From Ophiura sarsii (lineage: Eukaryota; Echinodermata; Ophiuroidea; Amphilepidida; Ophiuridae), in the NCBI GenBank assembly GCA_035610835.1, contig CM069454.1:59502580-59566579 (forward strand): a stretch of 64,000 nucleotides of DNA, written 5' to 3'. The notes beneath the pieces are model-generated. The model did not search any database, was not told where the DNA came from, and was given only the letters and a program-made list of their open reading frames with translations. Made by a program: the position numbers and the translations under genes. Numbering within the stretch: the first letter of the stretch is position 1; every line of letters begins with the position of its first letter. Shown here in pieces: positions 9,810-21,829 of this stretch.

Positions 9810-10846
9810 GAGGTGCTGGGACAAGCGCATGTAGCCGTTTGGGGGACGAGTGATGCCCCTCCCCCACCCTCGGATCAAATCCATTGACTGCTTCCAGACA
9901 TTTATCAACAGTTTAAAACTTTTAAGTTGTAAACATAAAAGTATACATTTTTGGGAAAGAAATGAGTCAGAGAAGCCATCAAATTTCACTAAATAAACCA
10001 ACAAAATTGTTTTTAGATGATTTTGGTGCAATGTTGGCATTTTTACCAAAAAATGATTTTGTTACGTTGTACGAAAAATGTTGAGCCAAATTTACAGATA
10101 CAGAAAAGTACAAAAATACAGAGTAATACAAATGCATATAATACGCTTCATAATAATATGTATCCAAATGCGAAACATGGTGATGTTACAATCATAAAGT
10201 GCATAATGTATCCAAATGCGAAACATGATGTTATACAATCATACTAAAATGTATCCAAGTGCGAGTGGTGATACACAATCATAATAATATGTATCAAATG
10301 CGGAAACATGATAACAAAGTTTGACTAAGGTATTACTTTAGATGGTATCCCATTTCTGCATATGAATAATAAGTTTAGACCTTCTTTTGTGCACACTCAT
10401 ACTCAAGCTTTATCGTATCTCGAAACATATTTTTAAAGGCATAGATTGATGGTTTCAGTATTATTATTGAAATGTGATAACAAAAATGAATTCTCTGACT
10501 CATTTCCTTTCAAAAATATGTATACATGTAGTTATATTTACATCACATTAATAGTTCACAATTTACAGCGCTTGATACATTTTATATTATTAGGGTTAAC
10601 ACCCCCTTAACAGATTTCCTATCAATATGCATATTAGAATATAACCTGTATTACATCATACATAGAAAAACCCAGGAAATTATCATAAATATTGATATAA
10701 ATTCTGTTAATTTGTGAACTTTGTGTTTCTATATAGAAAGTCTCTATTTCCCTAGTTATGACATAAAGCTTCTATTGGAAGAGTTGGAGGCAAGATTTAT
10801 ATACAATTCTTGGCTCAAAGGGCAACCGATATATACTCCTTGTTAA
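9810..10846. other. intronic DNA with a short minisatellite at 10149-10310
   Basis: Four imperfect units of ATGTATCCAAATGCGAAACA followed by TG and ACAATCATAATA. The remainder shows no gene or recognisable element. Confidence 0.6.
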
Positions 10847-11085
10847 CGCTTTCCACGCGGCTATTATTTTTACCATACACAAAACAGATTTTTCAGAAAC
10901 CTTTCATAATTTTCAAAGTCTATCTCAAAGATTACTGACCAAACACTAGGCATGTTTGTACTTATTTAACTGCATTTCTCATGGTGATTCCAAATATGGC
11001 AATGAAATTCAATAATTCTGACATTTTTGAAACATTTTGTGAAATTTTGGAATGTCGTCTGCAGCCGCCTGCCGCGAGGAAAGTG
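10847..11085. mobile_element. TTAA-type MITE, copy 3
   Basis: TTAA then CGCTTTCCACGCGGC on the left; GCCGCGAGGAAAGTG then TTAC on the right. Orientation is opposite to copy 1: the CTATTATTTTTACC side comes first and the TGCAGCCGCC side last. Confidence 0.82.
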
Positions 11086-11266
11086 TTACGTACAGGTGTG
11101 AGGCTCTCCCACGCTTCGCAAAATGGGATTAGTCTTGCTGCGTTATTCTGACGTCTTTATTAAAAATAAAAATAATTACATTGACTGTAACCTAATACCC
11201 ACCCACTCCTTTGCCTCCAAATAATGAGCTTAGAATTCCTTCATTAGTATGACAATTATTTAAAAA

Positions 11267-11634
11267 TTTAAAGGTAGATGTTCTGATTGCTGGGCCGATT
11301 TTTAACTTGATGTTTTCTATTTTACATGAAAGGTCATCCTTAAAATTGTCGCTTTCCAAAGTTTGAGTTGCATAACTCCAATGATTCTTATTTGAGAAGC
11401 ACAAGGTCACAAGAAATTTGCCCATTGAGTAGTACGCAACTGGCGGGTGGTTAACCACCTTTGGCAGTAATTCACCACGTTTTAGCCTATAATTTCTAAA
11501 TGGGACATTTCAGGCCCCTACGATTTTACAGACATAATGAGAAAAATATGGGGATTCTTCTGATATAAAATTATCTTGATGTGAAAATAAATCATAGCCA
11601 AAAAAAGTGATCGGAATATAATTACACCTTTAAG
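11267..11634. mobile_element. MITE with TTTAAAGGTAGATG terminus
   Basis: The left end TTTAAAGGTAGATG, then TTTTCTATTYTACATGAAAG and CCAAAGTTTGAGTTGCATA, match the element at 44408-44763. The right end ACACCTTTAA is degraded. No coding capacity; an 88-codon open frame across it is spurious. Confidence 0.6.
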
Positions 11635-11829
11635 ATAACAAATTCAAAAGGTTTGTGGAAATTCTCAAATATTCTTAGAAGTTTCATTCCTTTTAAAACC
11701 TAAAATTTGCTGCTCAAAATCGACCATTCTTATAATATTTAACCAATAAGAGACACAATAAGTTTTGATGCTAGACTCGAATGCTTTTATGAGATCCAGA
11801 AGCTCTTTTCTAATTGGTTAATTTGGGGA

Positions 11830-12247
11830 TTGCATCAAGTTATGCATCCAATCAGAGCTGCTGTGAGAGAAAATCACTTACTTTCACAATGTCTACCTTC
11901 CACTACATTGTAGCTATTGGCTAGATATTGATATTTAGCAGAATGTTTTATGAAACCAGCCATTTAGGGAGGCTGTAAAAAATAAACCACTTACTTTCAC
12001 ATCGTCTACATGTCATTCAATTGAGACAGTAACACTTGTAGCAATTGGGGAGCTCTTGACATATTGTAGATTTAATATATTATGAAAGCAGCCAATCAGG
12101 GAGGCTGTAAGAAATAAACCACCTACTTTCACAATGTCTGCCCGTCACTCTAATAGGGCAGTAACACTTGTAGCCATTGGCTAGCTCTTGATGACATGTG
12201 TCATTTAACCAGCCAATCAGAGAGGTTTTAAGAAATAAAACACTTAC
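11830..12247 (-). repeat. tandem partial copies of an EGF exon 3' end plus 5' splice site
   Basis: Downstream of the true exon donor (CACTTAC on the + strand at 12241-12247) the same block recurs with its donor at 12120-12126, 11988-11994 and 11875-11881 (spacings 121, 132 and 113 bp). Each block holds roughly the last 60 nt of the exon, the donor, and an intronic piece with the CCAATCAG motif. The nearest copy still encodes [17 protein letters not shown] in frame, with donor GTAGGTG; its upstream part is replaced (TCHQELA). The next copy has an in-frame stop after CYC and keeps GTAAGTG. The farthest is heavily eroded but keeps GTAAGTG. Decay increases with distance, suggesting stepwise tandem duplication. 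No acceptor for the copies was recognised, so they are probably intronic relics or decoy donors. Confidence 0.85.
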
Positions 12248-12376
12248 TTTCACAATGTCTGCCCGTCACTCTAATAGGGCAGTAACACTTGTAGCCATTA
12301 GCGAAATCTGTACATGTGGCGGAGTTGCGGCACGGATTTGACGCACACTCGTTGATGTTGATTTCACAATGTGTTC
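12248..12376 (-). CDS. EGF-repeat membrane protein, third visible exon (last EGF module)
   Basis: Acceptor TTTCTAG|GAACAC, donor GAAA|GTAAGTG; 129 nt, phase 1 to phase 1, residues 169-212. It completes the fourth full EGF (GTHCE) and encodes the fifth: NINEC, CASNPC (O-glucose consensus), CRNSATC (O-fucose consensus), [13 protein letters not shown] and TGRHC. The ...CPAGFS|G|THCE... join with the previous exon gives a perfect EGF ending, which supports both splice sites. Its 3' third, including the donor, is present in three further degraded tandem copies in the following intron (11875-12185). Those copies could act as decoy 5' splice sites. Confidence 0.93.
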
Positions 12377-13195
12377 CTAGAAAGAGAATAAATAAAATAA
12401 GAAAGAGAAGTTCAATAATTGTACCTATTTATAATGTTGTTTTGCTCAAATAAGGTTCAAACAAATGGCCAAGTTTGTGATGTTATGATGGGAAATCTGG
12501 TCATTTGGAGGGAAATTTTGCTTGCTTTTCTAGATAAAGAAATGCATAAGAAATGGTGGTAAATCCTGCACATTAGGATGAAATTCAAATATGCCACTGA
12601 AAATTGATGATGTAATTTTTGGAACAAAATAGGTAATCTGCCTAGATTTCAAAAGAAGAACAAATATCACAACAGTGGGAAATTGTGTATAAAAGAAAAA
12701 GGATAGGGGGAAAAAGGCATATTTTCAGACAATTGTACATGTAGAGGCGTTGTGTGTGAATCCATGCTGGAAAGCATCTCCATGACATTCTTGGGGAAGG
12801 GTATTTACTGATGTTTCAAATCAACTAAAACTCCTCCTTAGCAAAAACTAACCCACTTGCCAAAGAAGATTTTAAGGCCAGCCAACTCAAAAGATTTCAC
12901 ACGATGCATTTGTCGAGCTCTTAATTTTTAGAAATAAGAAAAAGGAACGCTGATAACTAATTTATTCATAGATGTGATCTAGAACCTAAGAGCTCCAACG
13001 ATGAACGCACTATGAAGCTATGATTGTGTGCATATGTCTATGGGAACCAAGACAATTGGAGACCAGATTAGGGCATTTTGCAAAAATGCAATGCATTGTG
13101 GTGGTGTCTTTGAAATCTTCTTTGCCCACTTGTAATACAATGAACTCAAATTTAAAAAATATCAATTTGCATTGATCAGGCCTAGTGGGTACTTA
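12377..13195. other. unannotated intron sequence
   Basis: No coding exon, tandem repeat or transposon termini recognised within the 5' part of this stretch. Confidence 0.35.
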
Positions 13196-13199
13196 GACA

Positions 13200-14035
13200 G
13201 GGACGGAAATTTCTCGTTAGGTGCGGGGGGGGGGGGGGGGGGGGGGGGTGATAAATGTTGGCCCCAAAAAATTGAAATTGAGCTGGTACCATCTATGCGG
13301 CGCGCAGCACCGCACTCTGAGCTATGCTCGGACAGGGGTGTGTCTGAGGGGGGATGTGCCCCCCTCAGAAGTAGAAAAAAAATTCAATTTTCAAACTCAT
13401 TTGGTGCGATCTGGTGTATACTTTTGACCAATATTGTATTGAAAAGCCATCGCTTCATTTTCAATAAATATTTTGTGTTTTTTTATGCACAAAAGAAGTT
13501 GAGCATTTTTTATACTGATATATTCTTGAACTTAGTATAGATGATTAAAAAGCTCCAACAGGAGAGAGTCTAAAAAAAAATTCAATTTTCAAACTTATTT
13601 GGTGCGATCTGGTGTTTTGATCAATATTGTATTGAAAAGCCATCACTTTATTTCTGATCAATATTGGCTTTTTAAATAAGCAGATAGGCCTATGCCAGAA
13701 AGAAGTTAATTAGTTACCTCCAAAAGATGGATTCTAGTCAACGTACGTATGCGTATGTATCCTGACCAACGTATATACAATAAACTCCAAACGTTCTTAT
13801 GTCCCTCGCATGCCTCCCTGCCCGCCTTTCTTTCTCTTTTTCCTTTTTTTCTCCTTTTCCCCCTTTTTTCCCTTTCTTTTTTCCCCCCTTTTTCCCTTTT
13901 TTTTTGGGTAGATGTGAAAAATCAGGGGGGGATGATTACATTGACCATCCCCCCAAGTCATCCGGGGGAGGGGGGGGGGGGGGGGGGGGGATATATCCCC
14001 CCCCCCCCCCCCGGATTTCCGCCCTTGCCCAGGGG
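13200..14035. mobile_element. candidate composite element bounded by GGAAATTTC/GGATTTCC with long G and C runs
   Basis: The left boundary CAGGGACGGAAATTTC leads into a run of more than 20 G (about 13226-13248). The right boundary GGATTTCCGCCCTTGCCCAG (about 14012-14031) is its degraded inverse and follows a G20-ATATAT-C16 hairpin (13964-14012). A near-duplicate phrase TTCAATTTTCAAACTYATTT, then GGTGCGATCTGGTGT, occurs at about 13383 and 13579. CAG ends suggest a hAT-like origin; target duplication not identified. Confidence 0.45.
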
Positions 14036-14224
14036 TAAGTTGGTAGTACTAACATTTAAAGTATAGATATGACAGCCTGAAGATGCCTCTAATGGTATTT
14101 ATGATACCTCCATTTGCAAGTTGTATTAGTTCATATGACACCTATTCTTCTTATTCAAATTGGTTTCCAAAGCTGTCACTTGTGGAAACCCTGATTACAC
14201 ATCATAGCACATCCCTATCAAAGT

Positions 14225-14420
14225 TGAGTGCCCCCCCCCCCCCCCCCCCCCTCCTCCTCATTCATTATGAGGAATTCTTGATAATTCTTGATTTGAAATT
14301 GTTTTTCATTTCATGTATGCCTGGATTTGACATTCGTCTGGGGAGGGCTGAATGTTCCCATGTCCGTCTTCCCACCCCCACCCCCCCCCCCTGCCCGCCC
14401 CCCCCCCCCTCCCGCCACTG
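14225..14420. repeat. poly-C tracts
   Basis: One run of about 22 C (14229-14250) and several of 9-10 C (14376-14409). The 112-codon open frame here owes its proline runs to the tracts. Confidence 0.8.
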
Positions 14421-14458
14421 ATTGAAATTGATTATTGTCTAATGAGATATTATTTTAA

Positions 14459-14574
14459 CACTTTCCACAGCTATTGACCAAATACAAAACAGATTTTTCA
14501 GAAACCTTTCCCATTTTTCAAGGTCTATCTCAAGGATTACTGAACCAATACTACGCATGTTTGTACTTATTTTA
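14459..14574. mobile_element. TTAA-type MITE, copy 4, truncated
   Basis: Begins TTAA, CACTTTCCACAGC and runs to TTTGTACTTATTTTAAA, then breaks off at about half length where the sequence GGGGGTAGACAATACC starts. Confidence 0.7.
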
Positions 14575-15096
14575 AAGGGGGTAGACAATACCACACTTGT
14601 TTCATTTACAAATTTGGTAGCATACACGGGGGCCTATTTCCTTAGCCTATGGCTCTTCATGAAAATCTGTTTTATCCTGTCTTTCATAGATGTATTTCCA
14701 AGTATTATGAAAAGGTTGGCCCTGTATCTCATTTCGACTAATACTATTGTAAAAATATCAAAAGATAAACCGTATGTCTTGTACGACGAGGCTCCCTGTA
14801 CTGCGAAGCCAGCCTTCGTGGTTCTGACACCGACATGTTTAGGTTCACCTCCACATTTGACTGGACGTGGTTACAGTTAAGGGAGATTAGATACGGCCCC
14901 TAGACCATGTATGTTGCCAACACTAGTATCTAATCTGTGTACCTGGGAAGAGTGCCCAGACACCATTAGTAACCACCAAACACTGGCTATGTGTAACTAA
15001 ACGCTACCGCGGATTGCTAAACATGTCTAAAAGACTATCATCACTCCGTGAGGAGTTCGCAACACAGCCTACTTTACTTTACTTTACTACTGCTTA
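14575..15096 (+). mobile_element. possible retroposon ending in a (TTTAC)n tail
   Basis: A GC-richer block starts where the MITE is broken and ends in ACTTTACTTTACTTTAC, a simple tail of the sort left by LINE-mobilised sequences. It contains an open frame to 14880 (for example LYDEAPCTAKPAFVVLTP), not recognised as any family. No target duplication could be confirmed, so this is tentative. Confidence 0.35.
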
Positions 15097-15099
15097 TAT

Positions 15100-15945
15100 A
15101 TGTAACTCAAATACCATGCATATGGAATCTATGGTGTTTTAGGGATTTTTTTATAGAAGTGAAGACCATGTCAATATCCAAAATTGGCCCTCAATAAATC
15201 ATAAAATGCTAATTTTCAATACTTATTGTATTCACAATGGAGAATTTTAAATAACAAAGTCACAAATATTGATGAATAATCCATCAACATGTTTCCTGAT
15301 TTGATTGTTTGTATCACTGCTCTTAATAGGCCAGGCTTCCTTTGTAATTCAAGTGTACAACAATTGATGTAGTATCTATTTCCAACAACTGTTTTCTGCA
15401 TTCCTGCTGGGCCAACAGGCGGGGGGAGGCACCCAGGGCCTAACTTAGATAATGGTCGGTCAAGCTCTATTTCAAATTTGTGACCAGTCGCATCAAAAAG
15501 GACATTTTGTCAGCAAACACAGTTTTGAAATAGAAGCCAATAAAGTTGGTGAAATATAAAGAAAATAATAGTAAAAAATATGGTTCTTGAAATTATATCT
15601 TGTGATTCCTATGTCAGATTTTCCTTCAACAAGGTATCATTTTGGAGCTTATAATCAGGCATGAGAATGGAGTTTTTGAAAATAGCAGGAAAAAGCAGGA
15701 AAGTGGTGAAAATTCCTGAAAAAGCGTGTGAAAGCCCAAAAACAGGCTGAAATTAAAAGAAAGTGCGGAAATTTGGATCCCCAATAATCCTGAATTCAGT
15801 TTTAAAACTGAACATTCTCATGCCTGTATAATGTGTTCTTTCAGCTGATATGTGTAACTCAAATTGGAGTATTGCCTGCAACATGTACATTTTTATGCGA
15901 CAGTTCACATTTATAGTAAATCAGAATAACAAGTAAACAACTCAA
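15100..15945. other. unannotated intron sequence
   Basis: AT-rich, no gene or repeat structure recognised. Confidence 0.35.
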
Positions 15946-15949
15946 TAGC

Positions 15950-18790
15950 CACTAACTATAAATCCAAACCGCTAGGAGTATGTTGATCCCACATACACAA
16001 CAGATTAGGTTACCTCATCCCCTAATCCCCCGTAACCATACCTATGACTGATGGAATATAACAACAATTGTGACGGATGCGGACAAGTCAAGTAAATCCC
16101 TCCAAGCATAAACCAATTACTACGTCGCTTCTATCTGATTTTGTATGTAGAGTTTAAAACAAATCTTATTATTTATTTTTCTATTTCTACTAAAATGATT
16201 CGGGGTTGTTATGAAGTCAGCGTAAGTACTTGTCGGGGGCTCTGACCAAGGAGCGACTGAGTCGTCGATAACGGGGTTGGTCGTATCTCGCAGCGAGAGA
16301 AATAAATGAGGGGTTTAGTCCGATTGGCTGTTATGGATTTATGATGGTTAAACATTTTATCAGATTTAATAGCGGATTAGGGGGGAAATGTACATAATCA
16401 TAATTCCACAGAGACATCTAAATACGTCTGAACTCTAAATCCATTTACTATACAAGGGGGAACAACCCTTTTCTATGGGCCTGATGAACCAACATCTTTT
16501 GAATTTAAGATTTTTTTGTTTTGAAAAACGGTTTAAATTTGTTTGAAACTTTACAAATCAACGAACCCAAACCTCCAGGAAGTGCATTGTTCCCACATAA
16601 ATAACAAATACGTCTGAACTCTAAATCCATTTACTATACAAGGGGGAACAACACTTTTCTATGGGCCTGACGAACCAATATCTTTTGAATTTAAGAATCT
16701 TTTTTATTTTTGAAAAACGGTTTAAATTTGTTTGAAACTTTACAAATCAACGAACCCAAACCTCCAGGAAGTGCATTGTTCCCACATAAATTACAAATTA
16801 AGTTCCTTAACCCCCCCCCCCCCCCCCCCCCGCCCCCGTAACCATGCCTATGACCAATGGAATATAACAACAATTGGAGGACGGGTGCGGACAAGTCAAG
16901 TAAATTCCTCCCAGCATAAACCAACCAATTACTACGTCGCTTCTATCTGATTTTTATGTCGAGTTTAATACAAATCTTATTATTTATTTTTCCATTTCTA
17001 CTAAAATGATTCGGGGCGTTTTGAAGTTATCGTAAGTACTTGTCGGCAGCTCTGGCCGAGGAGCGACCGAGTTGTCAGTCATGGGGTCGGTCGTACCCTG
17101 TGGCAAGCGGAATAAATATGGGTTTTAGTCCGATTGGCGGCTTATGGATTTATGATAGTCAAACATTTGATCAGATTTAGAGTAGAGGGTATGGAGAAAA
17201 TGTACATGATCAAATTCCACATAGACGTCTAAATATTTATGAATCCATTTACTGACATTTATTTAGAAGGGGGGACTTTGTCTTTGAGGCCTGACCGACC
17301 AATATATCTTTTGAATGTCTATTTTTTTTCTTCTGTAAAATTTAAGAACAGTTTAGAAATGTTGAAAAACACTTTTGAAATGTTATAAATGAAACTTTTA
17401 ATCATTTCTAAAATTTTCTTGAAAATGTTGTAAATTGATTTTGAAATTTTCAAGATAATTTCATGAAGAAAAAAAAAAAAAAACCTGACTGACTAAAAAA
17501 TCAACAAATCACTACAAGCTATCTGGTATCCCAAATCATTATTATTAGGAGTACATTAATCCCCCGCCACACAACGAATTAAGTTTTCTAAAGAAGAAAA
17601 AACGGTAACCATATACCTATGACTGATGGAATACTGTAAATGTGGACATTTTCGCGCTACATTAATTCGCGCGCTTTTTGCGCTCCAAGCAGCTACCGCG
17701 AAAATAAAAACATATGAACATATTTATTTTATGTATAAGTCTATGTAATGAACTTTTAAATCGCGAATTTAAAAACAAGTGAAATTGCTGAAAGTCGGCA
17801 AAGCGAAAATTACCACTTTTACATTTAGCAACAATAGTGACGGATGCGGACAACTTAAGTTAATCCCTCCAAGCATAAACCAATTACTACGTCGCTTCTA
17901 TCTGATTTTTTATGTCAAGTTTAAAACAAATCTTATTATTTATTTTACCATTTTCCTTAAAATGATTCGGGCGTTTTTGAAGTTACCGTAAGTACTTGTC
18001 AGCGGCTTTGACTGAGGAGTGACAGAGTTGTCGGTCATGAGGTCAGTCGTATCCCGCGGTGAGAGAAATAAACGAAAACGCGGGTTAAGTCTAATTGGCT
18101 GCTTATGGATTTATGATAACAGTAAACATTTGATCAGATTTAAAGGAGTGGGTATGGAGAAAATGTACATTATCAAATTCCAAACAGACTTCTAAAATGT
18201 ATGAATATTTACTGATATCTATTTGACTAGGAGGGGAAAAATTTAACTTTAGACCTGACCAACTAATATTTTTTGTGCTAGATTTAGCATTTTCTGAACA
18301 AAATAAGACAATTTTAGATTTTTTTAAAATTATTTTTGAAATGTTTTGAAACAACCAACATTTACAAGAATATTTAAGGAAAAAATATACAAAACAACTG
18401 AGAGATTAAAAATATCAAAAAAATCAATACACTAACTGTGAACTCAAACCGCCAGGAGTATGTTGATTCCACATACACAACAAATTAAGTTTAAAAACAA
18501 ATCTGACTATTTTCCCATTTCTCTAAATTGATTCGGTTGTTTTGAAGTCACTTCTCGGCAGCTCTGACCGAGCAGCGACTGTGTTGTCGGGCACGAGGTC
18601 AGTCGTACCTCGCGGCGAGAGATATAAATGATGGGTTTGATCCAATTGGATGCTTATGGATTTATGATAACAGTCACAACATTTTATCAGATTTAGGAGA
18701 GCGTTTATGGGGAAACTACTTAATCCAATTCGGCAGAGATGTCTTCCTGAAATATTCAAAGGTTTACTAAATTCTATTAGCATGTTTGCA
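15950..18790. repeat. tandem array of four ~0.75-0.85 kb units
   Basis: The phrase TACGTCGCTTCTATCTGATT recurs at 16121, 16933 and 17888, and GCTCTGACCGAGGAGCGAC variants at about 16237, 17049, 18003 and 18558. Unit 3 is longer because it carries the MITE at 17634. Unit 2 contains an extra inner duplication: about 170 bp with CCATTTACTATACAAGGGGG at about 16440 and 16628. Unit 4 is truncated. A poly-C run (16810-16831) sits in one unit only. Confidence 0.85.
17634..17825. mobile_element. TA-type MITE, copy 3, inserted in one tandem unit
   Basis: CTGTAAATGTGGACATTTTC on the left and AAAATTACCACTTTTACA on the right. Other units read GGAATATAACAACAAT without interruption (16050, 16859), so they show the pre-insertion site. 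TA is visible on the left; the right side is slightly degraded. Confidence 0.8.
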
Positions 18791-18865
18791 CCTCACTGCC
18801 ACCAAAAAGACTAATAAATGTGATGCGATCTGTGAAAACCCGTCGGATGTCGCAAAATGTAAACG

Positions 18866-19340
18866 TCGCACATTTTTACCCATATTATGGGTAAAATGTT
18901 TAATTTTTTTAATTTTAAATTAAAGATTTTTTTAGAAAATGAATGTCCAATATTTTGTGTCATCATCTTTTATGAAATTTCACCTTCAAAAACTTGCTTA
19001 GGTCACTTTTCTTATTAACCTTATAATGTTATTCTATTGAACTATGTATCTTGTTTGGCCTGTTTACATGATTTCTGTGAATGTCACAAATTTTACCCAT
19101 ATTATGGGTAAAATGTTTACTTTTTTTTTTTTAATTAAAGATTTTTTTAGAAAATAATGTCCAATATTTTGTGTCATCAACTTTTATGAAATTTCACCTT
19201 CAAAAACTTGCTTAGGTCACTTTTCTTATTAACCTTATAATGTTATTCTATTGAACTATGTATCTTTTTTGGCCTGTTTACATGATTTCTGTGAACGTCA
19301 CAAATTTTACCCATATTATGGGTAAATGTTTAAATGTTTT
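18866..19340. repeat. ~212-bp tandem repeat, two full units plus a partial
   Basis: Units begin with the palindrome TTTTACCCATATTATGGGTA and include CCAATATTTTGTGTCATCA and TTGCTTAGGTCACTTTTC. The boundary palindrome recurs at about 18876, 19090 and 19304. Confidence 0.85.
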
Positions 19341-19344
19341 GTAG

Positions 19345-20265
19345 CTTTTTATGACATCACAATCATTATTCACTCATAGGCGCAATGCATGTGGGATTTT
19401 TTAAATGATCAAATCAAATTCAATCAAATTAAAAGAGGAAATAAGAGAAGAAAAACAAGTAAATAAATAAGTGTAAATTGATATTTATTGCTGCTTAATT
19501 GGATCAACAGGTCTTTGTATTGAGACACTGATAAAGTTGCCTATACCGTAATGTTCAAATGATTAATTGTTCGCAATTTGATGATTTTAACCTATTGTGC
19601 TTGTTTTTTAAAATTCAAAATGTTAAATTTATTTCATAGACTTACACACAAAAGAAATTGCATTTTATATATGTAATAGATGCTCTAAGCCCAAAAAAAT
19701 GCAGATATTAATGTCGTGCAACAATGTTAATGCCACAACCTATATGAACATTAAATTTCATTTGACATTTAGAATGTGATAGATCAATAATGAAGCTAGT
19801 TTCATATATGTTATACTTGGATCATAACGCATTTGTGCTGCCATCATCAATTTATTGAAACAAATCCACAGTAATTGTTCCATTTCATGTGAGGGCATGT
19901 CGTAATGCATGAAATCACGTAATAATATTGTACCATTGGCATTAGGCAAAAAAACAAAAACAAGTTTGTTTCCAGTAGCAAGCCTGAAAAGTCAAATGCA
20001 AATTATTTGTGTGGGGGTGTGTGTGTTTTTTGCTTAAATTCATAGTGGAGATTCACTTGAAATGGTTTTATTTAGTCAAATCTGTGCATTTTTGTTACTC
20101 TTATGCTCGCTAAAACGTGATATTTGCCGCAGATTTTCACTCTTGTGTTTGCCTTATGTGGGCAATTGCCATCTTGAAACATGTTGGACATAATTTCTAC
20201 AAAAGATGGCGCCCTAACAATAATTGTTTCCATTTTTTCTATTAAAAAAATGAAATGAAAAAGAA
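19345..20265. other. unannotated intron sequence
   Basis: No gene, tandem or inverted-repeat element recognised. Confidence 0.35.
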
Positions 20266-20269
20266 ATAC

Positions 20270-20510
20270 CCCTATTTTACGGGCGGACGGACCTGTCAAG
20301 CAGGGTCGGTCAGTCGGGTTTTTAAAAATAAATTTTTCTTTAAAAAATGCAACCTAAAATGACACCAAAATCTGCAAAAATCTGGATTTTCAACAGATTT
20401 TCGGCCAAAAAACGTCTGATTTAACATGATTTGAGAAAACAAAAAGGAAGAAAAAAAGTGAGTCGGTCGGGCCCGTAAAACAGGATGTGTTTTTTCCTCG
20501 CCTTATGTAA
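20270..20510. mobile_element. MITE of the CGGTCGGGCCCGTA family, copy 1
   Basis: The left end TATTTTACGGGCGGACGGAC is roughly inverted at the right (GTCGGTCGGGCCCGTAAAAC). AT-rich core. Related termini at 29259-29482, 45645-46040 and 47408-47645. Confidence 0.6.
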
Positions 20511-20514
20511 CCCC

Positions 20515-21520
20515 TTATCACAGGCCATTCCCCCTCTTTTCCCCCTCCCTTATCCCTTATTGAAAACCCTGGTTTCATTCTACTACTACTACCGCCAGAC
20601 TTTACATACAAACCAATCTTGCAATAATCCAGATCTGAAAGGTTATTGATTAATTAGATCAGAAAGGTCTAACCCCAATGCGGGAGTGGGAATCACAAAT
20701 AACCTATAGCTTGTGATTGGATTTAATCACAAATGTAACTCTCTTAAACATACTGTCGTTCGGCATTTACAACTTTCTGGGCCGTATTTGAATGGCGGCC
20801 ATTTTGAAATCCAAACCATTGTTCGAAAAATTTTGGTTTTTGGATTTTTGAAATCAGTGCATCAAATCACCCCTATAAGCCAATGTTCATATTTTTGGCC
20901 AGAAGTGAACATCTTGGCCATTTTTGTTAATTATCCACTCCACCACTATAATATTCAATGGTATGTGAAAGTGCCAAATTGCAACAAAAACTAAAAGTCG
21001 CAGAAAAAAAAATATAAATTACATTTTTGATCTAAATACTTTGGTCAACAAAATGGACACTGTTTTAGGAAAAAAGTAAAAATCTTAAAAAAATGCCAAG
21101 TTTGTGAATTTGTGTAAAAATGACTTTTTTGGTAAAAAATAGAAAAAAAGGCACTTTTTACCCCAAAAAGGCCAGCCAGATAGCATTATTGGATTATTTT
21201 GTTAAATATTATGATAGACCTATGTACAACCTAACTCCTACAAAACAAAACACAGTTTTGCTCAATTTATTTTAAAAGTTACAGCAATTCTTAAAAATTG
21301 ACATTTTTGGGCAAAAATAGCAAAAACACACAAACATCATGACTTTTAACCCAAATATCTCAGCTCATATCACTTTTTAGCCTTGTCAGCCAGATTTTTG
21401 TAAAAATATAAAGTCTTTTGAATAATATTAACACCAAAAGAAGCTCTACTTCTATAAGTGACACGGAATTCCCATTTTCATCATTTGGCCTCTCTACTAG
21501 TAGTACTAAGGCACAAATAA
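20515..21520. other. unannotated intron sequence
   Basis: AT-rich; no gene or element boundary recognised. Confidence 0.35.
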
Positions 21521-21527
21521 ATAATGG

Positions 21528-21824
21528 TTTGCTTGTCCATAGATGCCCAAAAACAAGTTGGGTTGGTTGGTCGGATTTTTTTGGATTTTTTTTAAAATCC
21601 TGTATCAAGTATCAAAATGAACACTCACAAATAACAATACATATGCAAAAGACAAATATCTCAATGTTAAAAAAAAATGCTGCTTCAAAACATGTTTTCC
21701 TTTCTATTTTGTTCACCAACGAAAAAAGGTGATTTTTTTTTTTTGGATAAAAAAGAAGAAGAAAAGTTAAAAACGTCACGGTCGGGACCGTAGGAGACGG
21801 TCGGTTGGATTTGGACAAGCAAAC
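21528..21824. mobile_element. MITE with TTTGCTTGTCCA termini, copy 1
   Basis: TTTGCTTGTCCATAG on the left and TTGGACAAGCAAA on the right; inner TTGGTTGGTCGG and CCGTAGGAGACGGTCGGTTG. The element at 32493-32834 has equivalent TTTGTTTGACTGTCC and GGACAATCAAACAA ends. Confidence 0.65.
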
Positions 21825-21829
21825 ACCTT

